Source: Leptospirales bacterium (GTDB lineage: Bacteria > Spirochaetota > Leptospiria > Leptospirales > Leptonemataceae). Taken from it: 64,000 nucleotides of DNA. Positions 22,211-33,495 of the stretch are shown here, piece by piece (the stretch's first letter is position 1; the number at the start of each line of letters is the position of its first letter). The stretch covers positions 1 to 64,000 of the forward strand of contig JAIBBM010000005.1 of NCBI GenBank assembly GCA_019694685.1. The letters are read 5' to 3'. The notes under the pieces were generated by a model that was given only the letters and a program-made list of their open reading frames with translations, did not search any database and had not been told where the DNA came from. The position numbers were made by a program, and so were the translations under genes.

Positions 22211-24747
22211 GTTCACTCCTAAAGATTTCACATCCCGAAACATTACTTTTTGCCCAATGGCAAGCACCCGGCAGTACCGATGAGTCGGGTGGTCGCATCC
22301 TGTCCTGGCAAGGCCCCGTCATGGAGAGCCCGGGACTGCTTGCCTGCGTCGGGACTTTTGATACAATTCGTTCTTTTAATTCAATCAAGCTGAAGTTCCA
22401 TTCTCATCTAAAGGAATTTCTTCCAAACACATTTAGATTTGAAATCTCCAATGATGGAGTCGTATGGGAACCCATCCTGCACGAAGCGAATTTTCATGGC
22501 AGCTGGATGGATGAAGCAATCTGGCACTTTTCCCTCATATCCGCTCGCATGATTAAGTTTCTGTTCCTCGTGGACAGGCAGGATTCATCCGGACACTATC
22601 TGGCTGCCTTTGGAGAATTTGCGGTCATGGTTTCGGGAATTGTCCAGGTGGATGTGTCCAGTGAACTGGATCGACTGTGGGTGAAAGACAATCTCGTAGA
22701 CCAGAGAAAGGACTACGGCTGGTCTTCCGCTCTTCGCCTGAAGAAGCAACCTGAATTTATTCATCTGGATCTTGGATCCATCAATCGTGTTGGAGAAATA
22801 CGACTCTTATCAAAGAACGATCGCGAAACATTTTTTCCTGAAGCGTTCAGGCTATCTTACAGCGAAGACAATATTACGTATCATCATCTTATAGAAGAAA
22901 CCGGATTCATGGCGGAGCCCGGCACCTGGTATAAATGGAGATTCCTTCCGACGAACATTCGTTTCTTGCGCATTGACATTACGGAAGGTGCAAAGACGCG
23001 CGAAGGGAAGTACGTATCTCAAATCATCGAAGTGGAATTGTATGCTGTTCCGGATCTTGTAGACAAGACAGAAAAGAGTCTTCCTGAACCCATCCCTTAT
23101 GCTTCTGTTTTACGAAGCGGAATTATGCGCTTCGCCGTGGACGGAGAAGTAAAGGAAGGGGTGGCTGTTCAGGCAAGCGATAGACGACTTCGCGATTCCA
23201 CCACAGAGGCCCGCGGCATTGTAGAGCTTGCCTCAGACGGGGAAGACTCTCCGGGAGTGGCTGTTCAGGGTAGCGATCGAAGGTTGAAATATGCAACGGA
23301 AGATCTTCCTGGAATTGTGAGACTGGCGCGCGACGGAGAAACACGTACGGGTCACGCGGTTCAGGGAAGCGATCGCAGGCTTCGCCTGGCGAGTGAAGAA
23401 GAAGCAGGTCTTGTAGAGCTCGCAGCCGATGGGGAAAACAGACCTGGAGTTGTGGTGCAAGGCAGCGATAGTCGCCTCAGATATGCAACAGAGAAGGCTC
23501 ACGGCATTGTCAAGCTTGCAGCCATTGGTGCGAGCAATCCTGGCGAAAGCGTTCAGGCGAATGATCCCAGGTTGCGCGATGCAACGGAAGAAGCGAAGGG
23601 GATCGTTCGTCTGGCACGAAGCGGTGAGGCCGCCGGAGACGCCGCCGTTCAAGGGGATGATCCGCGCCTTCGTGCAGCGTCCACAGAGAATCTCGGGATT
23701 GTGGAGCTGGCCCGTGATGGAGAAGTGAAGGAAGGGGCCGTCGTTCAGAGTCATGACAAACGACTTCATCCGGCTACAGAATCATCCCCTGGAATTATGG
23801 AATTTTGTGCCCCGGGCAATTCAATCGCCGGGCGCGCAGTGCAAGGACACGATCCTCGTCTTTCAGATGCACGGGATCCAAAGCCGCATAACCACGATTA
23901 TGCGCCGCGAGTTCACAATCACTCAGATCATGAAGGAAGTTTGCATATTCGCGTTGAAGGGGGGACTGCGATCAAGAAGATCGTTTCTCCGCCTCCTTCG
24001 AATGCACCTGTAACAGGGCAGAGTACGGGAGCAGGTTCTGGGATACTCGGAATCGGAGAAAGAGACGGAGTGGCGGGCGCCGGAAAATCGGCAGGTGTGC
24101 TCGGGCTTGGTTTAACTCAGGGCGCCGGTGTGATTGGCGCAGCGCAGAACGGGTCAGGTGGCTGGTTTGTATCCGAGAGAGGCTATGGACTTGTGGCAGG
24201 AGGAATGGCAGCTTCGCATGATATTCATTCCTCTCCTTATGCACTATTGTCTCGGGGTCTGTCTGGCTTTCTCGACTCGATGGTGGTGGCCAATCCCGAA
24301 CTGGAAGCATGCATTGCAGTGTATTTCCCGGTTGAATCGGGCGATGTAATCAGTCCAGGAGATCTTGTTTCCTCTGGAAAGCCTGGTCACGTGAAGAAAT
24401 GCAAGACTGCTCAGGATACGGCTGTGGTTGGTGTAGTCGTGAATCGCGCAGCAGTCGTGCTGGGTGCTCCCGGAAATTATCTCCCTGATCCAGCGAAGCC
24501 GGATGGTTTCAGCGATCCCCAGACACCCAAAGGCCACGTGCTTGTTGCAGTTTCTGGCATTGTATCGATTCGAACCGTTGCACAGTCCGGAATTCGGCCT
24601 GGCGATCTGCTCGTTGCGTCTTCGCAAGCGGGCAAAGCTGAAAAATGGCAAAGCGACAAAGCAAAACCAGGTAGCCTCGTGGCACGGAGCCTGGAAGAAC
24701 TTTCAAAAGGGGAAGGGCTTCTGCGCTGCCTGCTCGTATCCGGATGA
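22207..24747 (+). CDS. Large discoidin-like / tail-fibre-repeat protein
   Basis: An 846-residue protein without a recognisable signal peptide. The first ~280 residues hold two discoidin (F5/8 type C)-like modules (FRFEISNDGVVWEPI about 78; IHLDLGSINRVGEIRL about 186; RFLRIDITEG about 257). Residues 304-559 are eight tandem 32-residue repeats of the pattern GIVELA-DGE-PG-AVQGSDRRLR-AT, similar to phage tail-fibre repeats. A His-rich hinge (PHNHDY, VHNHSDH) follows, then a Gly-rich collagen-like segment (about 600-660) and a beta-rich C-terminus. It looks like a surface or virion fibre. Its ATG overlaps the rep stop (ATGA) and its stop overlaps metF (ATGA), so it is locked into that transcript. 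No other tail gene is present. Confidence 0.75.
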   Translation: MSSLLKISHPETLLFAQWQAPGSTDESGGRILSWQGPVMESPGLLACVGTFDTIRSFNSIKLKFHSHLKEFLPNTFRFEISNDGVVWEPILHEANFHGSWMDEAIWHFSLISARMIKFLFLVDRQDSSGHYLAAFGEFAVMVSGIVQVDVSSELDRLWVKDNLVDQRKDYGWSSALRLKKQPEFIHLDLGSINRVGEIRLLSKNDRETFFPEAFRLSYSEDNITYHHLIEETGFMAEPGTWYKWRFLPTNIRFLRIDITEGAKTREGKYVSQIIEVELYAVPDLVDKTEKSLPEPIPYASVLRSGIMRFAVDGEVKEGVAVQASDRRLRDSTTEARGIVELASDGEDSPGVAVQGSDRRLKYATEDLPGIVRLARDGETRTGHAVQGSDRRLRLASEEEAGLVELAADGENRPGVVVQGSDSRLRYATEKAHGIVKLAAIGASNPGESVQANDPRLRDATEEAKGIVRLARSGEAAGDAAVQGDDPRLRAASTENLGIVELARDGEVKEGAVVQSHDKRLHPATESSPGIMEFCAPGNSIAGRAVQGHDPRLSDARDPKPHNHDYAPRVHNHSDHEGSLHIRVEGGTAIKKIVSPPPSNAPVTGQSTGAGSGILGIGERDGVAGAGKSAGVLGLGLTQGAGVIGAAQNGSGGWFVSERGYGLVAGGMAASHDIHSSPYALLSRGLSGFLDSMVVANPELEACIAVYFPVESGDVISPGDLVSSGKPGHVKKCKTAQDTAVVGVVVNRAAVVLGAPGNYLPDPAKPDGFSDPQTPKGHVLVAVSGIVSIRTVAQSGIRPGDLLVASSQAGKAEKWQSDKAKPGSLVARSLEELSKGEGLLRCLLVSG
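23116..23883 (+). repeat. Eight tandem 96-bp coding repeats
   Basis: These encode eight 32-residue units within the fibre-like protein. The protein pattern is well kept (AVQGSDRRLR, AVQGDDPRLR, AVQGHDPRLS and similar) while the DNA copies have diverged, so the array is old and under protein-level constraint. The last unit runs into the His-rich hinge. Confidence 0.85.
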
Positions 24748-25604
24748 AGATGATTACAGACATGCTCAAGGAGAAGCGGCCGCTTTACTCTTTTGAATTC
24801 TTCCCGCCTAAAACTTCGGAAGGGGAAACAAAGCTTTTCTCAACTGTCCAGGAACTGTCTGCTTTAAAGCCTGATTTTGTTTCTGTTACCTATGGTGCGG
24901 GTGGTTCCACTCGAGACAAAACGCGCAGCTGGGTAGAAACGATTCAAAATCGCTATGGAATCCCGGCGATGGCTCATTTTACATGCGTGGGCTCTTCGCG
25001 TGCTGAGATCCGGGCTTACCTGGAGGACCTGAGCCGCAGCGGGATTAGAAACATCATGGCGCTCAGAGGCGATCCTCCGAAAGGGGAGACTTCCTTCAAG
25101 CCGGCTCCGGATGGACTTGCTCACGGAAGCGAGATGATTGCTTTTATTCGTCAGACCGGTTTGCCTTTTGCGCTCGGTGGAGCCGCATACCCGGAGGTGC
25201 ACCCAGAAGCAATATCTCCGGAAGACGACCTGGTTCGCTTGCGCGAAAAAGTCAAGTGCGGTGCCGATTTTTTAGTGACACAGCTATTCTTTGACAATTC
25301 TAAATACTTTAGTTTTATTAAGAAAGCAGATGTGGCGGTTCCCGTGGTTCCGGGGATCATGCCCATAACTGCGTTCCAGCAGGTGGAGCGATTTACGAAG
25401 ATGGCAGGTTGTAGTATTCCGCAGTCTCTTCTCCGTGCGATTGCTGATTGCGGGGAAGACACAAAGAAATTGCTTGAGGTAAGCCTGGCTTTCACAGAGC
25501 AGCAATGCAGAGAACTTCTGGATGCGGGCGCTCCTGGGATTCACTTCTATACTCTCAACCAATCTCATGCAACCATGGAGATCCTGGAGAGAATCCGGCG
25601 TTAA
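24744..25604 (+). CDS. metF: 5,10-methylenetetrahydrofolate reductase MetF
   Basis: Reduces methylenetetrahydrofolate to 5-methyltetrahydrofolate with FAD and NAD(P)H, supplying the methyl donor for MetH. 286 residues, the normal size for bacterial MetF. Motifs include YSFEFFPPKT near the N-terminus (with the catalytic Glu), FVSVTYGAGGSTRDKTR, MAHFTCVGSSRAEI, NIMALRGDPPKG, and AYPEVHPEA with GADFLVTQLFFD for FAD and folate. An ATG at 24744 overlaps the fibre gene stop; ATG 24750 gives a protein two residues shorter. Co-transcription with rep and the fibre gene is implied. The PP2C gene follows after two bases. Confidence 0.97.
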   Translation: MKMITDMLKEKRPLYSFEFFPPKTSEGETKLFSTVQELSALKPDFVSVTYGAGGSTRDKTRSWVETIQNRYGIPAMAHFTCVGSSRAEIRAYLEDLSRSGIRNIMALRGDPPKGETSFKPAPDGLAHGSEMIAFIRQTGLPFALGGAAYPEVHPEAISPEDDLVRLREKVKCGADFLVTQLFFDNSKYFSFIKKADVAVPVVPGIMPITAFQQVERFTKMAGCSIPQSLLRAIADCGEDTKKLLEVSLAFTEQQCRELLDAGAPGIHFYTLNQSHATMEILERIRR

Positions 25605-25606
25605 CT

Positions 25607-27361
25607 ATGTCCGAGAAAAGAACCCTTACACTGGCCGCGATCAACGATATCACGACGCGGATCAACTCGGAGCAAGATCTGCCCGGGTTGCTTACGGTGA
25701 TTATGGAAACCGCTCGGCAGCTTTTGAATACGGAAGCCGCATCGCTTTTGCTCTACGATCCTGAGCGCGAAGAGTTGATCTTCGACATTGTAAGAGGTCC
25801 CCGTGGAGGCATGCTTGCCAATAAGAGAATTCCAAAGGGAAGGGGAATCGCGGGCCTCTGTGCTGAGAAAAAAGAACCAATCATTGTAGATGAGGCGCAA
25901 ACGGATCCGAGAGTAATGCGCAGCTTTGATGCAGAATCTAATTTCACCACGCGCAATCTCCTCGCGGTTCCTATGATCGCACGCGGAGACCTCATTGGCG
26001 TTCTCGAAGTTGTGAACACGTCAGACGGAAGAAAGTTTGAGCGCCACGATATCAATTTGATGAACTATCTGGCCAACATGGCGGCCCTTGCAATTCACAA
26101 TCGAAAGTTGTACGATGATCTGCGAAACCGCGCGGACGAGTTGAACTGTCTTTATGAGATTTCGCAGAAGATAGGATTTCAGAATAAGAGAGAAGATTTG
26201 CTCGATACGATCATCACTGCAATCGGGGAAGTGCTCGTAGTAGAAAGGGTGAGTGTGCTATTGCGGGAGGGGCCGGATAGCACTCTGAAAGTGGCACGCC
26301 TTCGCGGTTTTTCTATTGATGATCATGACGTTCGCATTGATCCAGAGGAAGGAATTGCGGGAATTGTTTTTAAGACCGGAGATCCGCTTCTGGTTCGCGA
26401 CATGGAAAAAGATCTGCGTATTATGGCAGACAAGTCGTCCAGGTACAAGACCAGATCTTTTATTGCAGTCCCCATCTTTCGCGACGGGAAGGTGGCTGGT
26501 ATCATCAATGCCGCAGACAAGAAAAATGGAGAAGCCTTCGATCTATTTGAACTCCAGGTTCTTTCCACAGTCGCAACACAGCTTGCAGACGGACTGTCTC
26601 GCATTGACGCAAAGCAAAGAGAAGTGCAGCTTCAGCAATACAGAAAAGACCTGGAAACGGCAGCGCAGATCCAGATCAATTCTTTGCCGGAGATTCCTTC
26701 GCGCATTGCAGGTCTGCAGATCGCCTATCGTTACCAGGCCTGCCGCGACGTGGGCGGCGACTTTTACGATTTGATCTTTCATTCTGAAAATAGAATTTCA
26801 GTACTGATTGCGGACGTAGCAGGGAAGGGAGTTCCAGCGGCTCTTTTTATGGAGTACTCCAAAACTCTCCTTGCGTCCCATATCCCGCGAAATCTGGATC
26901 CTGTGACCACTCTGACCCGGGTGAATCAGGAGATCTTTCGCAAGTCCCGCACTGGCATTTTTGTTACATCCATGCTGGTTCAAATCGAAATCGATCTGAA
27001 ACGCCTGAGAGTTGCCTCCGCCGGCCATAACAACCAGCTTCTTCTTCGCACCCGCCGGGGGAAGGTGGAGAAGATATCTGCGAGAGGAACACCTCTCGGG
27101 ATCTTCGAGAATACAGAGTACATCGAAAACGTGGTCAGTTTTGAAAAAGACGATATTCTTCTATTATATACGGACGGAGTCACAGAAGCTAACAATCCGG
27201 CCCTCGAAGAATACGGCGATGAAAGGCTCATGAGCATTGTGGAGTCTGCCAGAGGCCTTGAACCGCATGCAATTGTGGAGAAGCTGTTTCAGGATCTGGC
27301 TGTTTTTTGCGGTTCTGCAGAACAGGCAGATGACGTCACTGTCGTTGCAGTTCGCCTTTGA
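25607..27361 (+). CDS. GAF-GAF-PP2C (RsbU/SpoIIE-type) serine phosphatase
   Basis: A 584-residue cytoplasmic signalling protein. Two GAF sensory domains (about 20-165 and 185-335; LLNTEAASLLLYDPEREELI, FIAVPIFRDGKVAGIINAAD) are followed by a linker and a PP2C/SpoIIE phosphatase domain (about 385-583). The metal-binding motif VGGDFYDLI, IADVAGKGVPAALFM, ASAGHNNQLL and LLYTDGVTEANN are all present, so it should be active. Such enzymes dephosphorylate STAS anti-sigma antagonists in partner-switching pathways. The ATG at 25607, right after the metF stop, is the right start; the frame is open further upstream but inside metF. A possible opposing kinase is the HATPase protein at 39051. No STAS protein is in the window. 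Confidence 0.92.
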   Translation: MSEKRTLTLAAINDITTRINSEQDLPGLLTVIMETARQLLNTEAASLLLYDPEREELIFDIVRGPRGGMLANKRIPKGRGIAGLCAEKKEPIIVDEAQTDPRVMRSFDAESNFTTRNLLAVPMIARGDLIGVLEVVNTSDGRKFERHDINLMNYLANMAALAIHNRKLYDDLRNRADELNCLYEISQKIGFQNKREDLLDTIITAIGEVLVVERVSVLLREGPDSTLKVARLRGFSIDDHDVRIDPEEGIAGIVFKTGDPLLVRDMEKDLRIMADKSSRYKTRSFIAVPIFRDGKVAGIINAADKKNGEAFDLFELQVLSTVATQLADGLSRIDAKQREVQLQQYRKDLETAAQIQINSLPEIPSRIAGLQIAYRYQACRDVGGDFYDLIFHSENRISVLIADVAGKGVPAALFMEYSKTLLASHIPRNLDPVTTLTRVNQEIFRKSRTGIFVTSMLVQIEIDLKRLRVASAGHNNQLLLRTRRGKVEKISARGTPLGIFENTEYIENVVSFEKDDILLLYTDGVTEANNPALEEYGDERLMSIVESARGLEPHAIVEKLFQDLAVFCGSAEQADDVTVVAVRL

Positions 27362-27435
27362 GGCCGCCCAGAGCTAGAATTCACCCATTCAGTCGCCGAT
27401 TGCCTTGAATTCGGCACAGTAAAAGGGTGGACTCT

Positions 27436-27455
27436 ATATCAGGATATCTTGATAT
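27436..27455. promoter_or_regulatory. 20-bp operator-like palindrome upstream of the ArsR-methyltransferase gene
   Basis: ATATCAGGATATCTTGATAT is an inverted repeat with one mismatched pair, ending eight bases before the ATG at 27464. This is the expected size and place for an autoregulatory ArsR-family operator. The same site would control the downstream ahcY and perhaps metH. I found no second perfect copy upstream of metH or metF. Confidence 0.8.
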
Positions 27456-27463
27456 TGGTATAG

Positions 27464-28411
27464 ATGGGAGATCTGCTAAAGTTGCTCAAGTCCGCCGCAG
27501 ATGAAACCAGGCTGCGTATCCTCAGCGTCGTTGAATCCGAGCCTCTTTCTGTCGGGGAGATTCTCGAAATCCTGGATATGGGTCAGAGCCGCATCTCGCG
27601 CCATCTTAAGATTCTCGCAGACGCAGGATTTCTGGAGAGCAATCGGGCAGGGAACAGAGTGTACTACGGCCTGAGTGCTGCGTCCAGACAGGAACCGTTC
27701 GTGCATGAGCTTCTTGCAAACCTTTCTACAACGGCAGAAGATGCAACGTATCGAGGCAATGGACTGGCAGGCGGTCTCATCCAGGACAGGCGAAAGCTCA
27801 CCGGAATTCTGGAGCTTCGCAAGAAAGAAACAAGAGAACATTTTCAAAAGTACGGACGCGATCATGATCGTCTGCAGCGCGCATATGTAGACGCAGACTT
27901 TTACCGCAAAGAAATCGCACGAGAGCTTGGGAAGGGTGCGGGAGTAGTTGTGGACCTTGGATGCGGCACCGGAGAACTTTCCGCGCTCATTTCAGCCCAG
28001 GCGCGTCGAATTATCGGCGTAGATCAAAGCACAAAAGTCCTGGATCTGGCGCGCAAGGAATGTCCGTCAGGCGATTTTCGTCTGGGCGAGCTGGAACATC
28101 TTCCTTTGAAGAACGAAGAGGCGGACGCGGTAGTTGCATCCATGGTGTTGCATCATCTTCCTGATCCTTTGACGGGGCTTCGCGAAGCGAATCGAGTACT
28201 GAGAAAGAACGGAGCACTTGTGGTTGCGGATCTCAAACAGCACGAAGACGAAGAGGCGCAGAAAGAACTTGCTGATTTCTGGCCGGGCTTTGAAAAGTCC
28301 AGGCTCGAAACCATGATACGCGATTCGGGATTTGAAATCACAGAACATAGATCCGGCAAAGGGTCCGGTCGACTTACATGTCTTATTTATCGAGCGAAAA
28401 AAACCAAATAG
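27464..28411 (+). CDS. ArsR-family regulator fused to SAM-dependent methyltransferase
   Basis: A 315-residue two-domain protein. Residues 1-95 are an ArsR winged helix (LKSAADETRLRILSVVESEP, then GQSRISRHLKILADAGFLES) that contains no cysteine, so it is not a thiolate metal sensor. Residues about 130-300 are a class I methyltransferase with motif I VVDLGCGTGELSAL and the later VVASMVLHHLPDP. It sits directly upstream of ahcY (10-base gap) with metF and metH nearby and a palindromic operator at its own promoter. This suggests a regulator sensing S-adenosylhomocysteine or SAM through the methyltransferase fold, comparable in role to the ArsR-family SahR of proteobacteria. Whether it methylates anything is unknown. 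Confidence 0.9.
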   Translation: MGDLLKLLKSAADETRLRILSVVESEPLSVGEILEILDMGQSRISRHLKILADAGFLESNRAGNRVYYGLSAASRQEPFVHELLANLSTTAEDATYRGNGLAGGLIQDRRKLTGILELRKKETREHFQKYGRDHDRLQRAYVDADFYRKEIARELGKGAGVVVDLGCGTGELSALISAQARRIIGVDQSTKVLDLARKECPSGDFRLGELEHLPLKNEEADAVVASMVLHHLPDPLTGLREANRVLRKNGALVVADLKQHEDEEAQKELADFWPGFEKSRLETMIRDSGFEITEHRSGKGSGRLTCLIYRAKKTK

Positions 28412-28421
28412 GAGGGTTTGA

Positions 28422-29720
<1,299 letters not shown>

Positions 29721-29744
29721 GAATTGCTGTAAAGCAAACGAGCG

Positions 29745-29781
29745 GGTGCGCCGAATTTTCGGCGCGCCTGCGCATCTTTTT
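29745..29781 (+). terminator. Probable terminator after ahcY
   Basis: GGTGCGCCGAA (29745-29755) pairs with TTCGGCGCGCC (29758-29768), giving an 11-bp stem with one wobble pair and a tight loop. A TTTTT run lies at 29777-29781, eight bases past the stem, so termination may be incomplete and allow some read-through into metH. Confidence 0.6.
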
Positions 29782-29801
29782 GGAATGAGTTATTATACAT
29801 T

Positions 29802-32800
29802 ATGAACAGAATCAGCCTTCAACAACTCCGCGAAATCCTGGCAAAGCGCATCCTCGTTTTAGACGGTGCGATGGGCACAATGGTGCAAAGGTACAATCTT
29901 ACGGATTCTGATTTCCGCGGTGAGCGCTTCAAGAATCATCCTAAAGAGTTGAAAGGGAACAATGACATTCTGGTTCTCACCCGGCCAGATGTAATCTCTG
30001 CGATCCATAAGGAGTATCTGGCTGCAGGCTGCGATATTATAGAAACATCTACTTTTAGCTGTACGACCATTGCCCAGGAAGACTACGGCCTGTCTGATCT
30101 TGCCTACGAACTCAACGTTGCGGCGGCAAAATTGGCACGCGACGCGGCAGACGAGTACACTGCGAAGGATCCATCCAAACCTCGCTTTGTGGCAGGTGCC
30201 ATTGGACCGCTCAACAGAAGTCTTTCTCTTTCTCCTGACGTCAATGATCCTGGATTTCGCGCGGTTACTTTTGATCAGGTAGTAAAGGCATATCTGGAGC
30301 AAATCCGAGGTCTCGTAGAAGGCGGCTCTGACATTCTACTTGTAGAAACTATTTTTGATACTTTGAACTGCAAAGCTGCGATCTATGCGATCGATCAGTA
30401 TGTGCGAGAAAGCGGTAACAATATTCCGGTCATGCTTTCTGGAACCATTGTGGATATGTCAGGGAGAACTCTCTCCGGGCAGACTACAGAAGCGTTCTGG
30501 CTTTCTATTTCACATGCGAAAAATCTGCTTTCAGTGGGGCTCAACTGTGCTCTTGGTTCTGCGCAGATGAGGCCGTTTCTCACGGAACTTTCGCGCGTGG
30601 CAACGGTTCCGGTGAGTCTTTATCCAAACGCGGGACTTCCCAATGCATTCGGCGGGTATGATGAAAGTCCAGAGTATATGGCACAGCAGATTGATGCGTA
30701 TGCCGGGGAAGGGATGATCAACATCATCGGCGGTTGCTGCGGGACTACACCCGATCATGTCAAGGCGATGGCGCAAGCGGCGCTCAAGCATCCTCCGCGC
30801 AAGCCTCCGCAAACGAGCGGTGAGTTTGCGCTGGCCGGTCTTGAGCCTCTTACTCTTCGCAGCAACATGAACTTTGTAAACATTGGCGAACGTACAAACG
30901 TCACAGGGTCTCCAAAGTTCGCGAAGCTGATCCTGGAAGGAAACTACGACGAAGCACTCAGCGTTGCCCGCCAGCAGGTGGAGAACGGAGCGCAGATCAT
31001 AGACATCAACATGGATGAAGGCATGCTCGATTCAGAAGCGGCCATGACAAAGTTTTTGAATCTGGTCGCGGCAGAGCCGGACATTGCGAAAGTTCCGGTC
31101 ATGGTGGACTCTTCCAAATGGAGTGTACTTGAGTCTGGCTTGAAATGCCTGCAGGGAAAAAGTGTTGTGAATTCTATTTCGCTCAAAGAAGGCGAAGAGA
31201 GTTTCCTGAACGCATCGCGCAAGATTCGCTCCTATGGTGCGGCTACTGTAGTAATGGCGTTTGACGAGAACGGTCAGGCAGATTCATACGAGCGCCGGAT
31301 TGAAATCTGCAAAAGGGCCTATGATTTGCTTGTAAAAGACGGATTTCCGCCAGAGGACATTATTTTCGATCCGAACATTCTGACTGTTGGAACCGGGATC
31401 GCAGAACACAACAACTACGCTGTGGATTTCATTCGCGCGACCGAGTGGATCAAGAAGAATCTTCCGCATGCGCGAGTGAGCGGAGGTATTAGCAATATTT
31501 CTTTCTCTTTTCGCGGCAACAATCCAGTGCGGGAAGCAATGCACACTGCGTTTCTTTATCATGCAGTGCGCGCGGGGCTCGACATGGGGATCGTGAACGC
31601 GGGGATGCTTGGAGTTTACGAGGATATCCCAAAAGATCTACTGGAGATGGTAGAGGATGTTCTTTTAAATCGCAGGCCGGATGCAACAGAACGCCTGGTT
31701 GAATTCGCAGACAGGTTCAAGGGCAAAGCGTCCGCTGAGGTGAAGACGGATGAATGGAGAAATACATCTGTAGAAGAAAGACTCAAACATGCACTGGTGC
31801 ATGGCATCCTGGATTTCATCGACCAGGATACGGCGGAGGCGCATGCGAAGTACGGCAAACCACTGTCTGTGATAGAAGGGCCTCTCATGGGTGGAATGTC
31901 TGTAGTGGGAGACCTGTTTGGTGCGGGCAAAATGTTTTTGCCGCAAGTGGTGAAGAGTGCCAGAGTGATGAAAAAATCTGTGGCCTACCTGATTCCTTTC
32001 ATGGAGAAAGAAGCCGCGGAAGGCGGAGGCAGGAAAGCTGCGGCCAAAGTACTTCTTGCAACAGTCAAAGGTGATGTCCACGATATTGGCAAAAACATCG
32101 TTGGAGTCGTACTTGCGTGCAACAACTTCGAAGTCGTCGACATGGGTGTGATGGTTCCCCGGGACAAGATTCTGGATCAGGCTCGCGAAATCGGCGCGGA
32201 TGTAATTGGTCTGTCCGGGTTGATCACTCCGTCATTGGACGAGATGGTGGAAGTAGCGCGCGAAATGGAAAGACGCGGACTCAAAGTTCCGCTCTTGATT
32301 GGCGGCGCCACTACTTCCAAGATTCACACTGCAGTCAAGATTGCTCCTTCCTACAGGCAGCCAGTCATTCACGTGCTCGATGCATCGCGTAGTGTGCCAG
32401 TTGTAAACAGTCTCATCACTCCTGACCAGAGTGCGGGTTTTGCATCTTCCATCGAAGCCGAGTACGAAAAGCTCCGCCATGACTTTGCCAATCGCGAACA
32501 GAGTAAGAAATTTCTCACGCTGGAGAATGCTCGCAGGAATGCGCCCAGAATTGCGCATACTGGAAATCCTGAACCCAAAAGAAAGAGCATTCAGGTTCTC
32601 AGAAACTATCCACTCGATGAACTCAGGCAATACATTGACTGGACTCCTTTCTTCATTACCTGGGAAATGCAGGGGAAATATCCTGCGATCTTTCAGGATG
32701 AGAAGTTTGGCACCGAGGCAAAGAAGCTTTTTGATGACGCCAACGCATTGCTCGATCAGATCATTGCGCGAAAGCTCATTCACGCGCACGGAGTTGCGAT

Positions 32801-33482
32801 GATCTGGCCTGCCAACTCGGTGGGAGATGATATAGAAGTGTATGCGGATGAATCGCGCACTTCTACGATTGCGGTTTTTCATGGCCTGCGCCAGCAGACT
32901 GAAAAGAGGGCAGGAGAGCCCAATCGTTGTCTCTCCGATTATGTCGCTCCGCGAGGCGTGAAGGATTATGTAGGTGCATTCGCCGTGACTGCAGGGGACG
33001 GCGTTCTCGATCTTGCAAAATCATACGAAGACAAAGGGGATGATTATAACTCCATCATGGTAAAAGCAATTGCGGATCGGCTTGCAGAAGCATTCGCAGA
33101 GAGACTCCATGAAATGGTGAGAAAGGAAATCTGGGGCTATGCTTCGGATGAATCTCTGTCCGCGGAAGATCTGGTCCGAGAAGCCTATCAGGGGATTCGG
33201 CCGGCGCCTGGTTATCCGTCTCAGCCGGATCATACGGAGAAGCAGGATCTGTTCCGCCTCCTCGAGGCTACAAAACATACTGGCGTCAGTTTGACGGAAA
33301 GCCTGGCCATGTCTCCTGCTGCGTCCGTTTGCGGCATTTATCTGGCCGAAAAACAGGCAGAATACTTCAATCTGGGCAAAATAGAAAAGGACCAGGTTGA
33401 GGATTATGCCCGCAGAAAGGGCATGCCTGTGGGCGAAGTAGAAAAATGGCTTTCCCCGGCCCTGAACTACGATCGACCTTAA
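29802..33482 (+). CDS. metH: Cobalamin-dependent methionine synthase MetH
   Basis: Transfers the methyl group from 5-methyltetrahydrofolate to homocysteine through methylcobalamin. 1226 residues with all four modules. The homocysteine domain (1-~335) has [15 protein letters not shown] and zinc ligands in VGLNCALG and [10 protein letters not shown]. The pterin-binding domain (~350-620) shows [16 protein letters not shown] and [10 protein letters not shown]. The cobalamin domain (~640-890) has the cap region and [16 protein letters not shown] with the axial His in DxHxxG. The reactivation domain (~900-1226) includes [15 protein letters not shown]. The modules look complete. It starts at ATG 29802; the ribosome site is weak. 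No SAM or cobalamin riboswitch is apparent in the 80-base leader. Cobalamin must be made or imported by genes elsewhere. Confidence 0.98.
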   Translation: MNRISLQQLREILAKRILVLDGAMGTMVQRYNLTDSDFRGERFKNHPKELKGNNDILVLTRPDVISAIHKEYLAAGCDIIETSTFSCTTIAQEDYGLSDLAYELNVAAAKLARDAADEYTAKDPSKPRFVAGAIGPLNRSLSLSPDVNDPGFRAVTFDQVVKAYLEQIRGLVEGGSDILLVETIFDTLNCKAAIYAIDQYVRESGNNIPVMLSGTIVDMSGRTLSGQTTEAFWLSISHAKNLLSVGLNCALGSAQMRPFLTELSRVATVPVSLYPNAGLPNAFGGYDESPEYMAQQIDAYAGEGMINIIGGCCGTTPDHVKAMAQAALKHPPRKPPQTSGEFALAGLEPLTLRSNMNFVNIGERTNVTGSPKFAKLILEGNYDEALSVARQQVENGAQIIDINMDEGMLDSEAAMTKFLNLVAAEPDIAKVPVMVDSSKWSVLESGLKCLQGKSVVNSISLKEGEESFLNASRKIRSYGAATVVMAFDENGQADSYERRIEICKRAYDLLVKDGFPPEDIIFDPNILTVGTGIAEHNNYAVDFIRATEWIKKNLPHARVSGGISNISFSFRGNNPVREAMHTAFLYHAVRAGLDMGIVNAGMLGVYEDIPKDLLEMVEDVLLNRRPDATERLVEFADRFKGKASAEVKTDEWRNTSVEERLKHALVHGILDFIDQDTAEAHAKYGKPLSVIEGPLMGGMSVVGDLFGAGKMFLPQVVKSARVMKKSVAYLIPFMEKEAAEGGGRKAAAKVLLATVKGDVHDIGKNIVGVVLACNNFEVVDMGVMVPRDKILDQAREIGADVIGLSGLITPSLDEMVEVAREMERRGLKVPLLIGGATTSKIHTAVKIAPSYRQPVIHVLDASRSVPVVNSLITPDQSAGFASSIEAEYEKLRHDFANREQSKKFLTLENARRNAPRIAHTGNPEPKRKSIQVLRNYPLDELRQYIDWTPFFITWEMQGKYPAIFQDEKFGTEAKKLFDDANALLDQIIARKLIHAHGVAMIWPANSVGDDIEVYADESRTSTIAVFHGLRQQTEKRAGEPNRCLSDYVAPRGVKDYVGAFAVTAGDGVLDLAKSYEDKGDDYNSIMVKAIADRLAEAFAERLHEMVRKEIWGYASDESLSAEDLVREAYQGIRPAPGYPSQPDHTEKQDLFRLLEATKHTGVSLTESLAMSPAASVCGIYLAEKQAEYFNLGKIEKDQVEDYARRKGMPVGEVEKWLSPALNYDRP

Positions 33483-33495
33483 AAAAGAGGTAGCC

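Noticed and set aside
23116..23883. Regular 96-bp repeats as a possible CRISPR array
   Set aside because: The units are contiguous, in frame and have no unique spacers; they encode a 32-residue protein repeat.
29721..29801. SAM, SAH or cobalamin riboswitch upstream of metH
   Set aside because: The 80-base gap is filled by the ahcY terminator hairpin and a short AT-rich leader, too small for known riboswitch classes.
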